64,000 nucleotides of DNA from NCBI RefSeq assembly GCF_000005505.3, contig NC_016133.3, positions 14,818,001 to 14,882,000 of the forward strand, given 5' to 3'. Origin of the DNA: Brachypodium distachyon (lineage: Eukaryota; Streptophyta; Magnoliopsida; Poales; Poaceae). Of this stretch, positions 44,370 through 57,699 are shown one piece after another. Below the pieces are notes generated by a model. The model was not told where the DNA came from. It was given only the letters and a program-made list of their open reading frames with translations, and searched no databases. The stretch's first letter is position 1. Every line of letters begins with the position of its first letter. A program made the position numbers and the translations under genes.

Positions 44370-46510
44370 ACATTGTATATTTACATGATCAAACAAATTA
44401 AAGAAATAGAATTAATTTATTGTCATGTGCATTGTCCAGTATTGTTGACCGACATGATCATCTAGAAAGCTGAACCATTGGTACACAAGCAAACAAATGA
44501 AGATGGGGAAAAAGGTATAGACAATACTGTATTAGATAACGGCAATTACTGCTTGATAAGAGAGTTCCCTCCAAGATTGTCTGTAACACAGCATATCATA
44601 AGAATGACTGAATAGACACCATTGTTAATAAATGCCATCAGTGAAAGGCTTCTTCATCACCGAGCATTTCCAAGATGATTCATTGTCCTATGTTAGCTCT
44701 TCTGTGATATATCATTTCAAGGTGAAAAGGAGTCAAATTTGCAATGGTTTGGTTCTGGAATATATCCAAGTTCTGAGTGCAGCTATGTGACCTGTCGTTT
44801 TGCAGTTTAGCTATGAAAGACTTTTGATTTGGCAAAAGTGTTTTGCTTTGGCAGCTACTGCAAGTAGCAAATACAACATGAATATCCAACGGAGAATTCC
44901 ATTCCAAGTCTATAACCAGTCGCGAGGCAAATACATGCCGTGTCGCTTTGAGATTTGTGCAATTTAGTTTTCAGAAGTGTACCGACACACCGTGGCAACC
45001 AGTTCTTCCGAGAAAGGCAAAATAGCTATCAGGAGCCCATACTCCTGGTATGAAAAGTAAAATCATAAAAGAAATGAAAATGTAAAAAAAAAATCATGCG
45101 TATAAGTGCTCATGTCTTCTAAGACCCTCCAAATTTTCAGGAAACAAAGCATTTTTGTGTCCTAAACAAGGAAAACAAAATTTAGTAGTACTAAAACTAA
45201 GCAAAATTTTGATCACAAACTTTTGTCATTTTTACACAGGGTGCAAAATTTATCCTTTTACACGGAATTTCACAAGTCGACATAAGACATGCACATTTTT
45301 ACGAGTGAATTCCTTTCAGAACTTTTGACATTAAAAAGACATACATCTGGGAGCACGCACTCTGGGGGGCACCTGTGAATTTCCATGTTCTTATCCTGTG
45401 GAATTGCACATTAGCCGACAGTGTTAAACCTTAAGAGACCTTCAGATGTTTCATGCTTCTGGTAGTGGTTAGAACAAATTGTATCATGGATAGAATGCAG
45501 CCATACAGTAGTCTTTTATTGACACTGGCAAAAAAGGGTTGCAACCAATCCTCGTAGGAACAACAGCAGACAAAGTTTGACATTATTGTGGGACTAGCCC
45601 AGACATGAAATCTGGGCAACAGAAATGCTCCACTCTCCCCTCGCAAAAAAAGAAAGAAATGCACCACTTTCTTTCCCTCTCTCTCTCTCCCTCTCTCTCT
45701 CTCATCCATTATACATCCAAAATGTGAGAGACAACAGTGTCCTACCACTGAAGTCTCTTCTGCTGTTCCGCAACTGTCCCTTGATAGAAAACTCTACTTG
45801 TTTTTGGTGATCTGTAGCACACTAGGGTAGGATCTGGTTGATCACCTTGTACAACACAACAATATGCGAATGGTACTTTAAATATGGTGGTTGCAACGCA
45901 GCTACACTAGGGTAGGAAGTGGTTTTAGTACGTCCAACCTCCCCAGTGCCCGACATCGGTACCGTCCATCTGCATTGGGATTCTAACGTTTTTTCTGCTT
46001 TTAGTTCTTTCTAAAATGTTGTGAGAAAGCGTAAAGTATTCTTTCTCTTACATGCTTATGACACCATCTGTCCAAATTCTGGATTCTTGCCTCATCGAGC
46101 ATGTTGTTTTGTTCGAGCCACATGAAAAATTAAAACCAATGTTTTTCTTGTCTGGGCCATGGGCCACTAGCCTAGGGCTTTGAATCCCGTGGCACATGGG
46201 TGGCCTATTTAGGAAATATGGTGGGGTTGGAACCGAACAGGGCATGAAAAAAAAAGACCAAAGCAGTAGTCCATGCATGGTGCGTGTGCGTGTCCGATGA
46301 CGCAGCCCGCAATACTTTTAGGAAGAAAAACAACCGATTCACGTGTCAACAAGGGAATCCAAATGCTGCGCATGTGAGCTTGACCAGCACCCAGGCCCAC
46401 ATCGACAAGGCTTGAGGACCACCCCAGTCATCTTCTCCTTTTTGCATGCATCAAGAGATAATTTTGGTTTCAAATCCCTTCATTCTTGTAACCAATGGAC
46501 AAAAATATCC
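44370..46510. other. Intergenic stretch, no recognised feature
   Basis: AT-rich with a CT-rich patch at 45668-45712. No coherent frame or repeat ends. Confidence 0.45.
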
Positions 46511-46514
46511 AACA

Positions 46515-46556
46515 TTTGCTAGCAGTTGCTCAAGATTTTTTTTTGCTAGCGTTGCT
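46515..46556. mobile_element. Poly(T) micro-insertion with imperfect target duplication
   Basis: tttgctagc(a)gttgct (46515-46530 and 46542-46556) flanks caaga plus poly(T). Confidence 0.5.
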
Positions 46557-46559
46557 TTC

Positions 46560-47820
46560 TAAAGAAAACAAAGTAACCATGACCTTTTGTCCAGTCAATT
46601 GAATATTCTTATTACCCAATGAACAACAACCTTCACATGCTTTTGCACAAAGCAAGATAAACGATTTTCACTACAGGTTCATGTTATTACCCACCGGATG
46701 TTTAGCTGCATGCACTTCTCTTATTCAGAGGGTAGAAGAATCACTTGTCTCATGATTCGAAGTACATGTACTGCCCATTCAGAATATTCGGTCCAACGAC
46801 TCGGTACTCCGGACGCAAGAATGCTTCTTCACTAACCCATTGGACATTTGAGTTAATGTACTTGTATCATCCAACGGCCAAAAGAATAACTTCGGAATAA
46901 TCGGTCGGTACCCCACATTCATCTAATTGGTACTTCAATCACCAAGGAGTCGGTACAGCAAGTTCCTAACTGAGCGATGCTACCTGGCTGTCTCCTAACC
47001 GCGCACTGTGAGGCAGCCATACTTTTGCCAGCAGCTTGGGGAATGGGGAGCTCTCGTAGGCAGCAGCGGAGACGAAGCAGAATGCATCGGCAGGGCGTCC
47101 AAGCAAACAGCCTGGCACCGAAACAAGGCACCAAAAATCAAAAATCCCATCACCATGAGGATGGAAACAACAAAGTGCTAAGAAATCGAACCTGGAACCG
47201 GGAGCCGTTTCTGGGTCGGTCCTCCCAGAACCTACGTGTTCGTGGATCTCAGGGCACCGGCGGAGAAAGTCCGGACCCAGTGACCATCGGTCTGGTCCAA
47301 TGCCACCTTCGCCGCGGCTCGTCCCCCGCGGCGGCTTGTCCCCCCGAGCTGCTGGAGAGGAGGCGTCCTACGGTGGTGGGCAGCTTCGCCTGGTGGAGGT
47401 TGGGAAGGGCACCGTCGCCGCGGCTCGTCTGTGTGTGGGAGAGGTGGGTGGGGGTGTGGGAGGTGTGGCCGTCGGCCAGGACAAATAATGGAGGTCATAG
47501 GCATCCGGCTATGACCAACGGTAACATGCTATGTAGCTACGGCACAAGCGACGTAGGCCTGGGGACGGAGCGGAGACGCAAATTCGGATGGAAAATTAGG
47601 GGCGGGGAAAATGCAGCTGCCACACACCGGGCAATTCATTTTATTTTCACTGCATGGCTTCGATCCTTCTATATTTGATATACTACGTACAACGATTGAT
47701 CAATTATCTCCATACACTGTTCTACATTGATGATTATCTCTGATTGGTTTCTGTTGTGATATGTACTTCATACACTATTTTAAAATAATGATCCGTACTA
47801 TTTTTTTGAAACCTACGTAC
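46560..47820. other. Intergenic stretch with a GC-rich block
   Basis: 46.97-47.64 kb is GC-rich with an open frame of 233 codons on plus and overlapping frames on minus. None shows a motif or a signal for splicing; probably a repeat fragment. Confidence 0.4.
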
Positions 47821-47829
47821 TCTTTTTCT

Positions 47830-48600
47830 TGAATATACTATATACTGCTTTTATTCAATATACTCTATTCTTTTTTCTCATATATACTACCTTCTACCTT
47901 CTCATATATACTCCATTCTACCTTCTAATGCATATGTACTACCTTCTCCATTCTACCTTCTCCATTCTACATTCTCATATATATTCCATTCTACCTTCTC
48001 ATGCATATGTACTATATACCTTCTACCTGCTCATCCAAATTTGAACAAATTTGAATCAAAAATTTAGGATCACGACCATTCTCTTTCTCGATGAAGATAA
48101 TCCCCGCTGTACATGCATGCGTGTGGCCGGCCGGAGATGTACATGCATACGTTGAATATACATCGATTGCTGGCGAAACAACAGTGTTCTGCCATGCCAA
48201 GGAGTTTGTTGTACTAGTACATGATTATCTAATCCATCCGGCCAAGAAGAAGTTTGTTATACTAGTACATGATTATCTAGACTATTTAATTAGAAAATCA
48301 ATTAGTTACTGCCTATTGGATTCTACTAAAACGAAAAAAGAAAGTACCTACTGTAGTAGCAGATTTGCTCGATCATCGTTGATCCTATATACTACATGCT
48401 CCTTACAATATTCTCCATACTACATACTCCATTGTACATACTCCATTCTACATACTCCATGCTATATTCTCCATACTATATACTCTATCCTACGTACTTC
48501 ATACATCTGTTGTCAATATTCAGTACATACAATATACTCCATCCTTGTGTTGATACAACATTCTGTATACTCCGTACTAGATACTCCCGGCCGGCCTGCA
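47830..48600. repeat. Degenerate low-complexity repeat (tactccattctac / atactcc units)
   Basis: Short units built on tactccattctac, catactcc and cttctcatatatac recur at 47870-48015 and 48385-48590, separated by unique sequence. The open frames across it are a by-product of the repeat. Confidence 0.7.
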
Positions 48601-48609
48601 GACTCCATG

Positions 48610-51550
48610 CATGTTACGTCATTGGAAAACTCCATGGCTGAGCTACCAAAAAGGCAGTACATCACATACTGTACCAAAAGTACTACTTAGCCATGGTTAG
48701 AATAAGAGCTGCTAACCATACGTCGATATGCATACTCACATCGCCGGCCAGATTACCAAGTGCTCTGCCACCACCCGCCCACCCTTCTCACTCTGGCCCG
48801 ATATATATAGCCAAGTACTGTACGCACCAAACCCAACGATATTGCTGGATAGGTGGCGTTGGTTGCAGTTTCTAACCTCCCTAAAAACCAGGCACTCTAT
48901 CCAGCTAATTTTTTGTCTCCAGGTTCTACGCATCGACGCGCGCGGTTGGGTTAGCGGGTCTATACAACAACCTTGTACCCGATCTGGCCGGTGGTATCCG
49001 AAGGTGGAAAAAGAAGTGGTAACTACACATGGTAGTACCGAAAAGGCGTCCTATTTGAAAGAAGATCGTGACACTTAGCAAAATAAATCAATTTAATGCT
49101 CTAGGAAATTGATCGTCCTGGATTTGGTAGTCGATTCTCCAAGAAGTTTATCAGGCTATTTTATACTCCTACATTTACAGCCAGTTTGTTTTTCAGGAAA
49201 TTTACAGTAAGGGTTTCACATCTGGTACCTTCTGAGAAGCAAATCAGGTTTTATCCAATAAAACTAGGCATAAATATTTATTCTCAAGAATAGCTTTGTT
49301 GAAAAATATGCATAAAGTAGCTATAGTTATAAATATAAATGCAAGTACTTGAGAATAGCAGTAATGGTGGCGCCTAAGTATACTGTATACCGTCGGAAGA
49401 AAATGGAAAAAGTTCATCAGAAAAGATTACCCAAAATGAACGATGTCATGATCTCTTACAGTATGATATCCAATTCTCATATGCATACTAGTTTGTGGAG
49501 GTGAGATGTGACAATTTTTCACATTTTATTATGTTCTTTTGTTAATCATATAAAGCTATACATCATGTGGATGTGATGTAGACCCTATGCTTGGACTTCC
49601 CAAATACCAAGTATACTTATTAATAGCCATACTTAACAATTTCAGGACCAATAATGCAGTAACAAAATCATATACTCAGCCGGCATCCTACCTGGAAGAT
49701 GTGCTAGATAGGTTATCAAATTACATGCTAGAACACCTCTGCAGTCACCAAACAAAATGGTCTTCTTAGTTCATAACAGGGACTTGCTGATGGATGACAT
49801 GCAACTTCATTTTGTGTACACAAACATCTTCTACAACCGCCAATTACATCTCTACTTGACACATAATTTATGTTTTCAGACGTCTCTGCGTTTGAAAAAT
49901 GTGGCAAGCAAGTCCCCACAAGAGTCTTAATGCCAGGCATTAACTAATCCTACTCAGTCTAGGGCCTGAAGTTCTTCCGAAGAAGCCTAATTTTGCACAC
50001 ATACTCATCCTATCCTACAAATCATCTTAGCAGTAGAGATGATGACTTGCTACTTGCTCCTACAGTGACACAATTGACCAGCTGGGACTCCTTGAACCTT
50101 GCGCAGAATTGCAGACTGCAATGCTGTTTCTGTTGCACGAGAGAGACCTATTATGATCCGATAAGGCAAATGAAGGTGCAGAAAGATGATCACAAGGGCA
50201 ATCATAAGAAGATCACTGAAAGAAACAGTGTCCATCATTCAAAACAGTGTCTGCAAAAATACTGCACTTTTGCCAAGTGCTTGTGGCTTTCATTTGAGGC
50301 ATGTGTCAACAGGATCTGTTCAATAATGCAGCACCCAATTAGCATTGCCTCCGATCTAGCATTCCTAATCAGTTATTATTCAAATAAAAAATAATATATA
50401 TTTAACCTATTGAAATACAAACATGACAACTCTTGCAACATTGTGAGCCAGCCAGTACTGCCATCATCTCTCTCTAAAAACGAGAGTAACTTTCAGTTGA
50501 CCTGTGACTGTATATGAACAGCAAATGCATGCTCTGGGTTCCAGATGTCATGTCATGCAGATGGACACTTGTATGGTTCTCAATTCTTATCCAGGTATGA
50601 AAAGGTTATTACTACTAAGGTAGTGCCCTGCCCCTGCTGCTCCGAAAGCCTGTCCTGCTTCACAGAAGAAGAAAAGAAAGCTACAACTGTCACTAGTGGA
50701 TTAGTCCAATAATGCAAGCTAAGAATTGCCTTGCAGCTATGCCACAGAAATGTGCGTTAGCATCACCATCAAGGAAGTCAAAAGAAAATCTCAATCATGC
50801 AGCAGGGAGTTAACATTACCCAGCAAGTATTCCATTCTAAATGGGTTAATTCATAAATCCTTCTTCGGCTGCAGAAACTGAAACGATCCAAAATGATACG
50901 TAGGCACGCTAATTCGAATAGCTTAGTCAAAAGCACACGTAAATTATGTTGGAGAATTCTTAATATATGTGTGAAAGCTAGACAATGCCATCGAGCCCAT
51001 GCCATGCAGAGTGCTAGCACTACTGAAATTGTTAATCGCAGAATCTTGTCAGTATGTCTGTCCTTGCAGCATTTTGCTCACCATCACAGAAAAATTAGGA
51101 TTATATGTGAACAAGCAATTGTTCTATGTGTTTCGGTGAGATTTCAGGGCCCACCGTTTGATCAGCTATGTGAGCTTATTAGTTGACAGTCTTCATTGTT
51201 TGTTGTGGGGGCAAGAGAGCCCAATAATGAGACTATGAGAGGCTTTAACTCTATACGCATTGTTTCGGATCTCATAGAGAACAAGATGGCAATGATCCAA
51301 ACTAGGAGTTACGCTTGGACTTGAGGGCTTGACCTAAAAGCTGATGTAACGTCCGTTTAGAAATTTGTGATAGCATATGTTCGGTCCGAACTTTCATAAA
51401 CCTACTTTGATGTAGTAGAAAATATTGGGATAACAAAGGATGGTTAATTCTTTTGGAACATATATTTACCTGTTTTATGAAACATTTTTTCAAAATGAGA
51501 GATGCACACTCGTACCAACATACCAGTAACACACACAATTAATTAATTCT
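48610..51550. other. Gene-free AT-rich stretch
   Basis: The longest frame (49993-50394, plus, 133 codons) has no recognisable family or codon bias. Composition resembles intron or non-coding transcript sequence; I cannot show either. Confidence 0.4.
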
Positions 51551-51559
51551 GACTTGCGT

Positions 51560-51608
51560 TAATAATGTCCTACTTTTTCCCTGCAAAAAAATAATAATGT
51601 CCTACTTT
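51560..51608. mobile_element. Poly(A) micro-insertion with 17 bp target duplication
   Basis: taataatgtcctacttt (51560-51576, 51592-51608, perfect) flanks a 15 bp insert, ttccctgc plus an A tract. Confidence 0.7.
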
Positions 51609-52263
51609 GTTTCATGACACCTATGAGTGTTCCCCTTGCAGTTATCTTTGTGTTCCAAAAGAAAATTCTCTTAAGAGAATATTTGCTTTCTGAAGCCTGA
51701 TGCTCTTCTAGTAATAGTTCATTGCTAATTAATTAATTAATTACACCTAAGACTATATTCGATCTAGGTTCATGATCACTAGCACCATGAAAATGTATGT
51801 CCTCTGCACATTTTTCTACTTTCTCCGGAAAAAGACAGAAAACTTCCTAAATCCACATAAACAGCGCACCATCTTGCTTTTGATTGTTATTACATCGATA
51901 TTTGTCCGTTGTAGCACTACTCATATTATGATATATTTGCACAATTAGTTTAATTAGCCAAACCAAGTAGGCTCTAGTGGCTAACAACGAAGATTTGATT
52001 ATATTATCCACAAATCTAGGGGGCTAAGAAAAGAAGAGAACAGCAAAATAACTTTTTGGTGCACGTGCTACTGCGGTGAAACGTAAATCCAAATATTGAC
52101 AGTTCTGTGTGGTCGTTCGCTTCTGCCATTTCTTTCCTTGCGTACATTCTCCAGGTTTGGTGTTGGTATATTGTGTTGTTGCAGAGTCTTGGTGTACTTG
52201 ATATTAATAAATTACCCATTATCGAAAGTAAAAAATATACAGGCAAGCATGTGAGTGGCACCA

Positions 52264-52813
52264 AAATAAGTTAAGTAAAATGCACCGAGGTCCCTATTCT
52301 TTCGCAAAGATGTCAAGTAGGTTCCTAATATTTGAAAATGCACATTTAGCTCCTCATTGTTTGTTAAGTGGTTCATCACAGATCCCTCACCTGTATGCAC
52401 AGCTCTGACCGTATGATGTGGCTGCCACCTAGGCTTTGGGCGCACACGTCAGGCGACGACGTGGCGCTGCCACCTAGAATTAGTGACATCTGCATGTATT
52501 CAAAATTGGAATATTTTTACCACTCTTGCAGAACTCATCCTTCTCTTGGTAGCCACATTTTTCTTCTTAGGAAGATCTACCACGCGGGGGGTTTTCTGTA
52601 AGATTGTAACGCCACGTCATCGCCTGACATGTGGGCCCAAAGCCTAGGTGGCAGCCACGTCATGCGGCCGGAGCTGTGCATACAGGCGAGGGACCTAGGA
52701 TGAACCACTTAACAAACAAAGTGGACCTAAACGTGCATTTTCAAAGATTAGGGACCTAATTGACACCTTTGAGAAAGAATAGAGACCTCGGTTGCATTTT
52801 ACTCAAATAAGTT
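52264..52813. mobile_element. Mutator-like (MULE) foldback element, 532 bp
   Basis: Inverted arms of about 195 bp (52273-52466 and 52610-52804; ends agtaaaatgcaccgagg / ccg..ttgcattttact) with a perfect 9 bp target duplication AAATAAGTT (52264-52272, 52805-52813). Long inverted repeats with a 9 bp duplication are the TIR-MULE signature. The arms carry several cacgtc/gacgtgg motifs and a tagg-tggcagcca block. No transposase. Confidence 0.88.
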
Positions 52814-52814
52814 T

Positions 52815-54010
52815 CTGTGAAAATTTACAATTATATAACAGAATCGAGCATTTACATGTGTAACAAAATATTTAATATTTTTAAAATATAGTTCTTCACC
52901 TAGAAGTAGATGCTTCTGGGTATACCATTCTCCCGCAAGAAAATCGCTTCTCTATATATGAACAACTTCTGGAAAAAAAATCAGGGGTTCAAAATCCTTA
53001 TAGTGGGCTACCTATCTTTATATATTTTGGAAAAGTTGCTAAAGATTGGTCTACTTGATTCAGGTATGTTTATGCAATGGTTAACTTATAGTGCTAGGAT
53101 GCATGATTCTTTGGGGTGATAAGGAATGGGCTTAAAGGCTAAAGCCAACAAATTCCCTCTGAACGAAGGCCATACACCTAGATGTTCCTATGTTTATATT
53201 AGGCATGCACAGTACACTCAAATCAATTATTTTTTGATTCATACACACTTAAGGAGGCTCCCATTGCTCCTTGGGGCATCCAAAAAGATTGTTAAGCTTA
53301 ACAATCCTGGAAAGAAACGGACAAGATAGACATTGACAGTATTTTTTAAGAAAATATCATTTACTAGATTTTGGCGTAATGTATATTAAAATTAGTCGCT
53401 TTGCTTTCCGTTTTCTCCTTGGGGGAATAAAGAACAATGGTGGGAGACTTCAAATTAAGTTTGCTTGTGTGGTTCCTTAAATTTTTCTAATTTCTTATTC
53501 TGGGACAAGTGATCCTACCACAGCTTTTTTTTTTATCAAGTTGGGGGGCAAGAACAAAATGAGTATAATTTGATCCTAATTTGATCGGAATGACTTTCAG
53601 TCGTCCAAATATTGGAGCAGTTTATTTCTTCATGAAAAATAGGAATGCGATTGGTGTTGCATTTGGAGCAACAATTTTAGCCCGGCTCCATATCACCAAA
53701 CACAACCACTGACCAAAGAAGAGAACGCAAGCTCCATCACCAAAGAAGGAAACACCATGGTTCAATATGCCTTGAAAAAAGATGATTCTGATATGCCTTG
53801 AAGGGAAAAGAAAGTGATTGCAATATGCATTAACAAGGACCATGCTGGCCATAGTGCGATCTACAGATAAGAGCACGAACAACGGCAACACCTTAAGCTG
53901 AATAAATAAGTAAGCCCTTTAGATCTTTCCCTTTACAAGCAACTAATTGTTTTTCCTGCAAGAAAGAACAAAGGATTAGTTGTTATTACATTCTCCCTCT
54001 ATTCCTCAAA
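52815..54010. other. Intergenic stretch, no recognised feature
   Basis: AT-rich. 52.9-53.3 kb has retroelement-like scraps (LYMNNFWKKNQGFKIL) but nothing I can assign. Confidence 0.35.
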
Positions 54011-54014
54011 ATCA

Positions 54015-54191
54015 TACTCCCTCTGTGTATACATAGTGTATTTGATTGGTCAAGGCAAGATACTTTTACCAACAATTGCTCCATTAGTATATAACTTATG
54101 TTGGCATAAAATTGATGCCACTAGATCCGTAATTTCAAAATTATTTACTCCCATGTATCCATAATAAGTGTCGCTGATTTAGGAGGGAGTA
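54015..54191. mobile_element. Possible Stowaway-type MITE, 173 bp
   Basis: tactccctctgtgtat ... gatttaggagggagta. TA flanks and short inverted ends only; internal pairing is weak. Confidence 0.4.
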
Positions 54192-54383
54192 TTTATGAAT
54201 GTGATTTGTACAAAACTGCATTTTAATGAAGTAAATGTTGGTCCGAATCATGTCTTGCAGTGTCTAAAAAGAATATTTTTTTGCTACATTTAGTACATTT
54301 CTTATTTTAAAACGATGAAAAATGTTTTCTTTTACGCCCAATAACACGTACGTGCATGCAACTTCCTCCGTGGACATGTGTTG

Positions 54384-54512
54384 TACTCCCTCCGTCCAAC
54401 AAAAAATGTCTCAAGTTTGTTAAAATTTGAATGTATCTAGACATGTCTTAGTGAATAGGTGCATTCAAATTCAGTCAAAATTAAGACATCCTTTATTGAA
54501 CGGAGAGAAGTA
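54384..54512. mobile_element. Stowaway MITE, 125 bp
   Basis: 54386-54510, ctccctccgtccaacaaa ... attgaacggagagaag, flanked by TA, with paired interior (tgtctcaagtttg / aaattaagacatc). Confidence 0.75.
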
Positions 54513-54519
54513 CATACAT

Positions 54520-56785
54520 TCCACATCATGCAAGTATGTATCACCAGGCCACCTGCACCAAACATTATTCCATCTATCTTCTAGCTAGGTCAACCGCCAA
54601 GTTGACTTGAGCTATAGCTCCAGCAGCATATATCCAGACAAAAAGTGTACTTGATGTCGCTTTCAATTGTGCCGTAAAACTCCATCGACCGGTCTCGCCA
54701 TTTTCCCATTGCACGCATGTACATATCAGGCAATAATGTAACTTTGGTCTTCTCATTTTCTTTATCTCCTTTCTCTCTTTTTCTTCTATTTTTCTTTCTT
54801 TGGTATAAGGTCGTCCCGCGTACGTCTAGTTAATGTCACACGTGCCGTGCGTGTTAGCAAATCATCGCCCAAAGTCCGGCATGCAATCTCTTCCTTTTTT
54901 TTTCTTCCAGGTAAAAAGATGGCCATCGTACTAAATTTCTCTGTCTTTAAAGGAAAGGCAAATGTACCTATAAATGTAATTAAGGGCAATGAATGAAGTT
55001 ATGGTTCACGGGTTTGTGCATGCAAAAACTTCCCATACGGTTTTGCTATTTCTAAAGTGGCCCAGGAATAACTATTTGTAAGTGCACGATATTATCGTGA
55101 GTTATAGTTTGCACTGCTGAAAACTATTACTGTTGGATATTTTATCTTTTTCTGTGCATGATAGTATACGTTTGCATGATATATACGTTTAGCAGGAAAT
55201 GCATGGTATAATACGATGCACACTTACCTAAACCGTTTTTTTTACGGGTACCTAAACCGTTAACTCCATACAAATTAGTCCAACCTTCTACCTTTAGAAC
55301 TATATAAAGGTTTATTCTGATCAAATATACATCGTGTTAGACAAAATAACCCCATCCAAAATACTTCTGTATGGATGATTCAACATGTACACACATTGGA
55401 TGGTTGTGCTAATGTGATAGATTCAGTGGCCAGCTCGGTATCATGAGAGTTAAATCCTCAATAAAGATGTTGATATTAAGAAGCATAGAGATTTTGCACA
55501 AAGAAAAATAAAATAAAGAATAAACATCTGCTAATCTCCTTTAGTGGGTATATCAAATCAATTAAGCATGGACCCCATTAGAGTGAGAAAAAGGAATGGT
55601 TCCACATTGTTGCTTGGAGAGAAGCAACACTTTGTTTGTGTGCGTCGACAGTGTCCGGATCAAAACCCTTATAGCTAGGGTTCTGGTGTCACCATCATGG
55701 CGTGGTCCTAACCTCAAACAAAAAATGTTCCTTCAACTCCATGGCCATGGCAACGAGTTGTCTCACTTCCAAATCCAATGGGATTAGCTCGAATATAATT
55801 CCAACGACGATGGAAGAAAATGACGCTGCACAAATGCGTAAAATTGGTGTGATTACGGTGCATCTCAGGACCAAAGTATCTTTCTCCCATGTTGATTGCA
55901 TGTGTTCTTGTTCTCTTAGTTGATAGCAGCGAAGGAATGGGCTTGGAAACCTTTGAAGTTTGGAGGTGGTGACTGGGGGAGAAATCCGCATGTACGTACC
56001 ACCTTTTCATGACCAATATTCCTCCTTTTAAAGAATATTTTTGGAGGCTCTTCGAGCAATGAATTGACTCTTCGATTTTTTTAGGCGACTATTCGAACAT
56101 AGACACCATGCCAGCTCTTGGATCTCTTCATCAACGGGGGTAGAATCTAAACGGCCCTACCTTTCATGGCCAATATTTCACTACCCAGAGGAAAAAAATT
56201 CAGGGACTATGAGAGGAATTATAGTTTCAATCCTAGCTTAGAAATTGTTTTTCTGATATTTTCTAACTGGTCGCAGTGGGTTGGAAGTGAACTTAATTTG
56301 CTGAGTCAGGTTTTCGTGCTCATCTTCTTGCCCTGACTCAAACCAAGAAATGGTGAAAATTGAAAAAGTATTGTTTGGGGAAGGGGCCTGGAGTGGGGAG
56401 GAGCAGGAACCTACATGGCTCCTTCATATGAAATTTCAATTTAAAGAAAACATTTTATGCACGGAGACAATTTGAGGACTTGATAGTTTTGCGTCCATAT
56501 ATAGCTTTTTGGTCAATGGGTTTTGCCTTCTTTCTTTGGCACAAATTTCATTCTTGCGGTTCTTTCTTGTCGGTTCGTGATCGGTCCCAAGGAAGGGACC
56601 AAGAGTGCAAGCCATGGTTACCCCCCCCCCCCTCCTCCCCATGGCATCCCACTAATCTCGCTTAAATATTATGTGAAATTAAACATCGATTTATATTCCT
56701 GGATCATCGATACCAATATAAATATGCTTTTTGTATGACTTGTCGCCTCCGCCACTCAAAACAATTTTTCTAGCTCTACTTGTGT
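54520..56785. other. Intergenic stretch without recognised gene
   Basis: Short overlapping frames only; a C-run at 56618-56630. One micro-insertion is listed separately. Confidence 0.4.
55225..55261. mobile_element. Poly(T) micro-insertion with 13 bp target duplication
   Basis: tacctaaaccgtt (55225-55237, 55249-55261, perfect) flanks ttttttacggg-like 11 bp. Confidence 0.55.
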
Positions 56786-56791
56786 TCAGGA

Positions 56792-57693
56792 TTAGGGCCT
56801 CTTTGATTTAAGGGGTCTCTAAAACGAATAAACGATTCGAATGTTGTGTACTCTTAACTTCTACAACAGGTTAGAAAACTACAAGAATTAACACAACAAA
56901 GTGTTTGACGCACCGTCAACAGGCGTCCGCGGCGAGGTAACTCTCTACGAGGCACCACTTCCATCGGTCGAGGACCATCATACAAGCACTTTCCGGTAAG
57001 ACAGCAAAGTAAAAGCCGTCCATGCAACGTTGATAGGACACAAGTGCCGGTACTCGGCCGCACAACGGCGGGGGGGGGGGGGGGGGGGGGTTCTGCCGGC
57101 AAACATTGGTCCAAGACAACCCATGCGCTAACGTAGCCATGATGGTCAAGCCATACAAGCACATCCCACCGTGCAGAGCACGACGGGTGTATTAAGCGGA
57201 CGGTACCGAAGGTCCACAACGTGTGGGAGTGATGATGGCAACACAAACGAAGGGAGGCAACATATTTCTGAGGCAATATGAGTGCGGCGGGACAGAGGGG
57301 GCCGTTTTTCTGCCACGGTAGGACCACAGCAGCACCTGAGGCAACCCTTACTTTACTCGGGGGTCGTAACCCTCGTGGTTTCTTTCAAATAAGCATCCAA
57401 ACGATGTCACGGGTACGAAAAATGACCGTACTTGTGCTGCGGCAGCCGACCCGTCACACTCCCCCTACTATACCCGAGGGGACAAACTCCCCCACAGGTT
57501 CCCTACCACAACACCTAGATTGGGGCTGGACACCTCAGCACCCACAAATAAATCATTAGAGAAAACAGTCTCAACGATACAAATCTGCCTGAAAATCAAA
57601 CGATCTGGACGACATAATTATTTTCTAAAGATACAACTTCTCCAAAAAAATGCCTAACAAAAATTCTTTCAAATCAAATGAAAGAAGCCCTTA
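56792..57693. mobile_element. PIF/Harbinger-like non-autonomous element, 896 bp
   Basis: 56795-57690: begins GGGCCTCTTTGATTTAAGG, ends with the near-complement of it (caaatgaaagaagccc), flanked by TTA on both sides (56792-56794, 57691-57693). This matches Tourist/Harbinger ends and target choice. The interior has a G22 tract (57069-57090) and GC-rich sequence without a transposase. Confidence 0.78.
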
Positions 57694-57699
57694 AAACCA

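Noticed and set aside
45600..45665. Another poly(A) micro-insertion (aaatg-cc-cact repeats)
   Set aside because: The flanking repeats differ at several positions, so it is too weak to list with the others.
46977..47678. 233-codon plus-strand frame
   Set aside because: No motif, competing minus-strand frames, GC-rich block in an otherwise gene-free region.
47829..48690. Leu/Tyr/Ile-rich frames that look like membrane proteins
   Set aside because: Translation of the tactccattctac low-complexity repeat.
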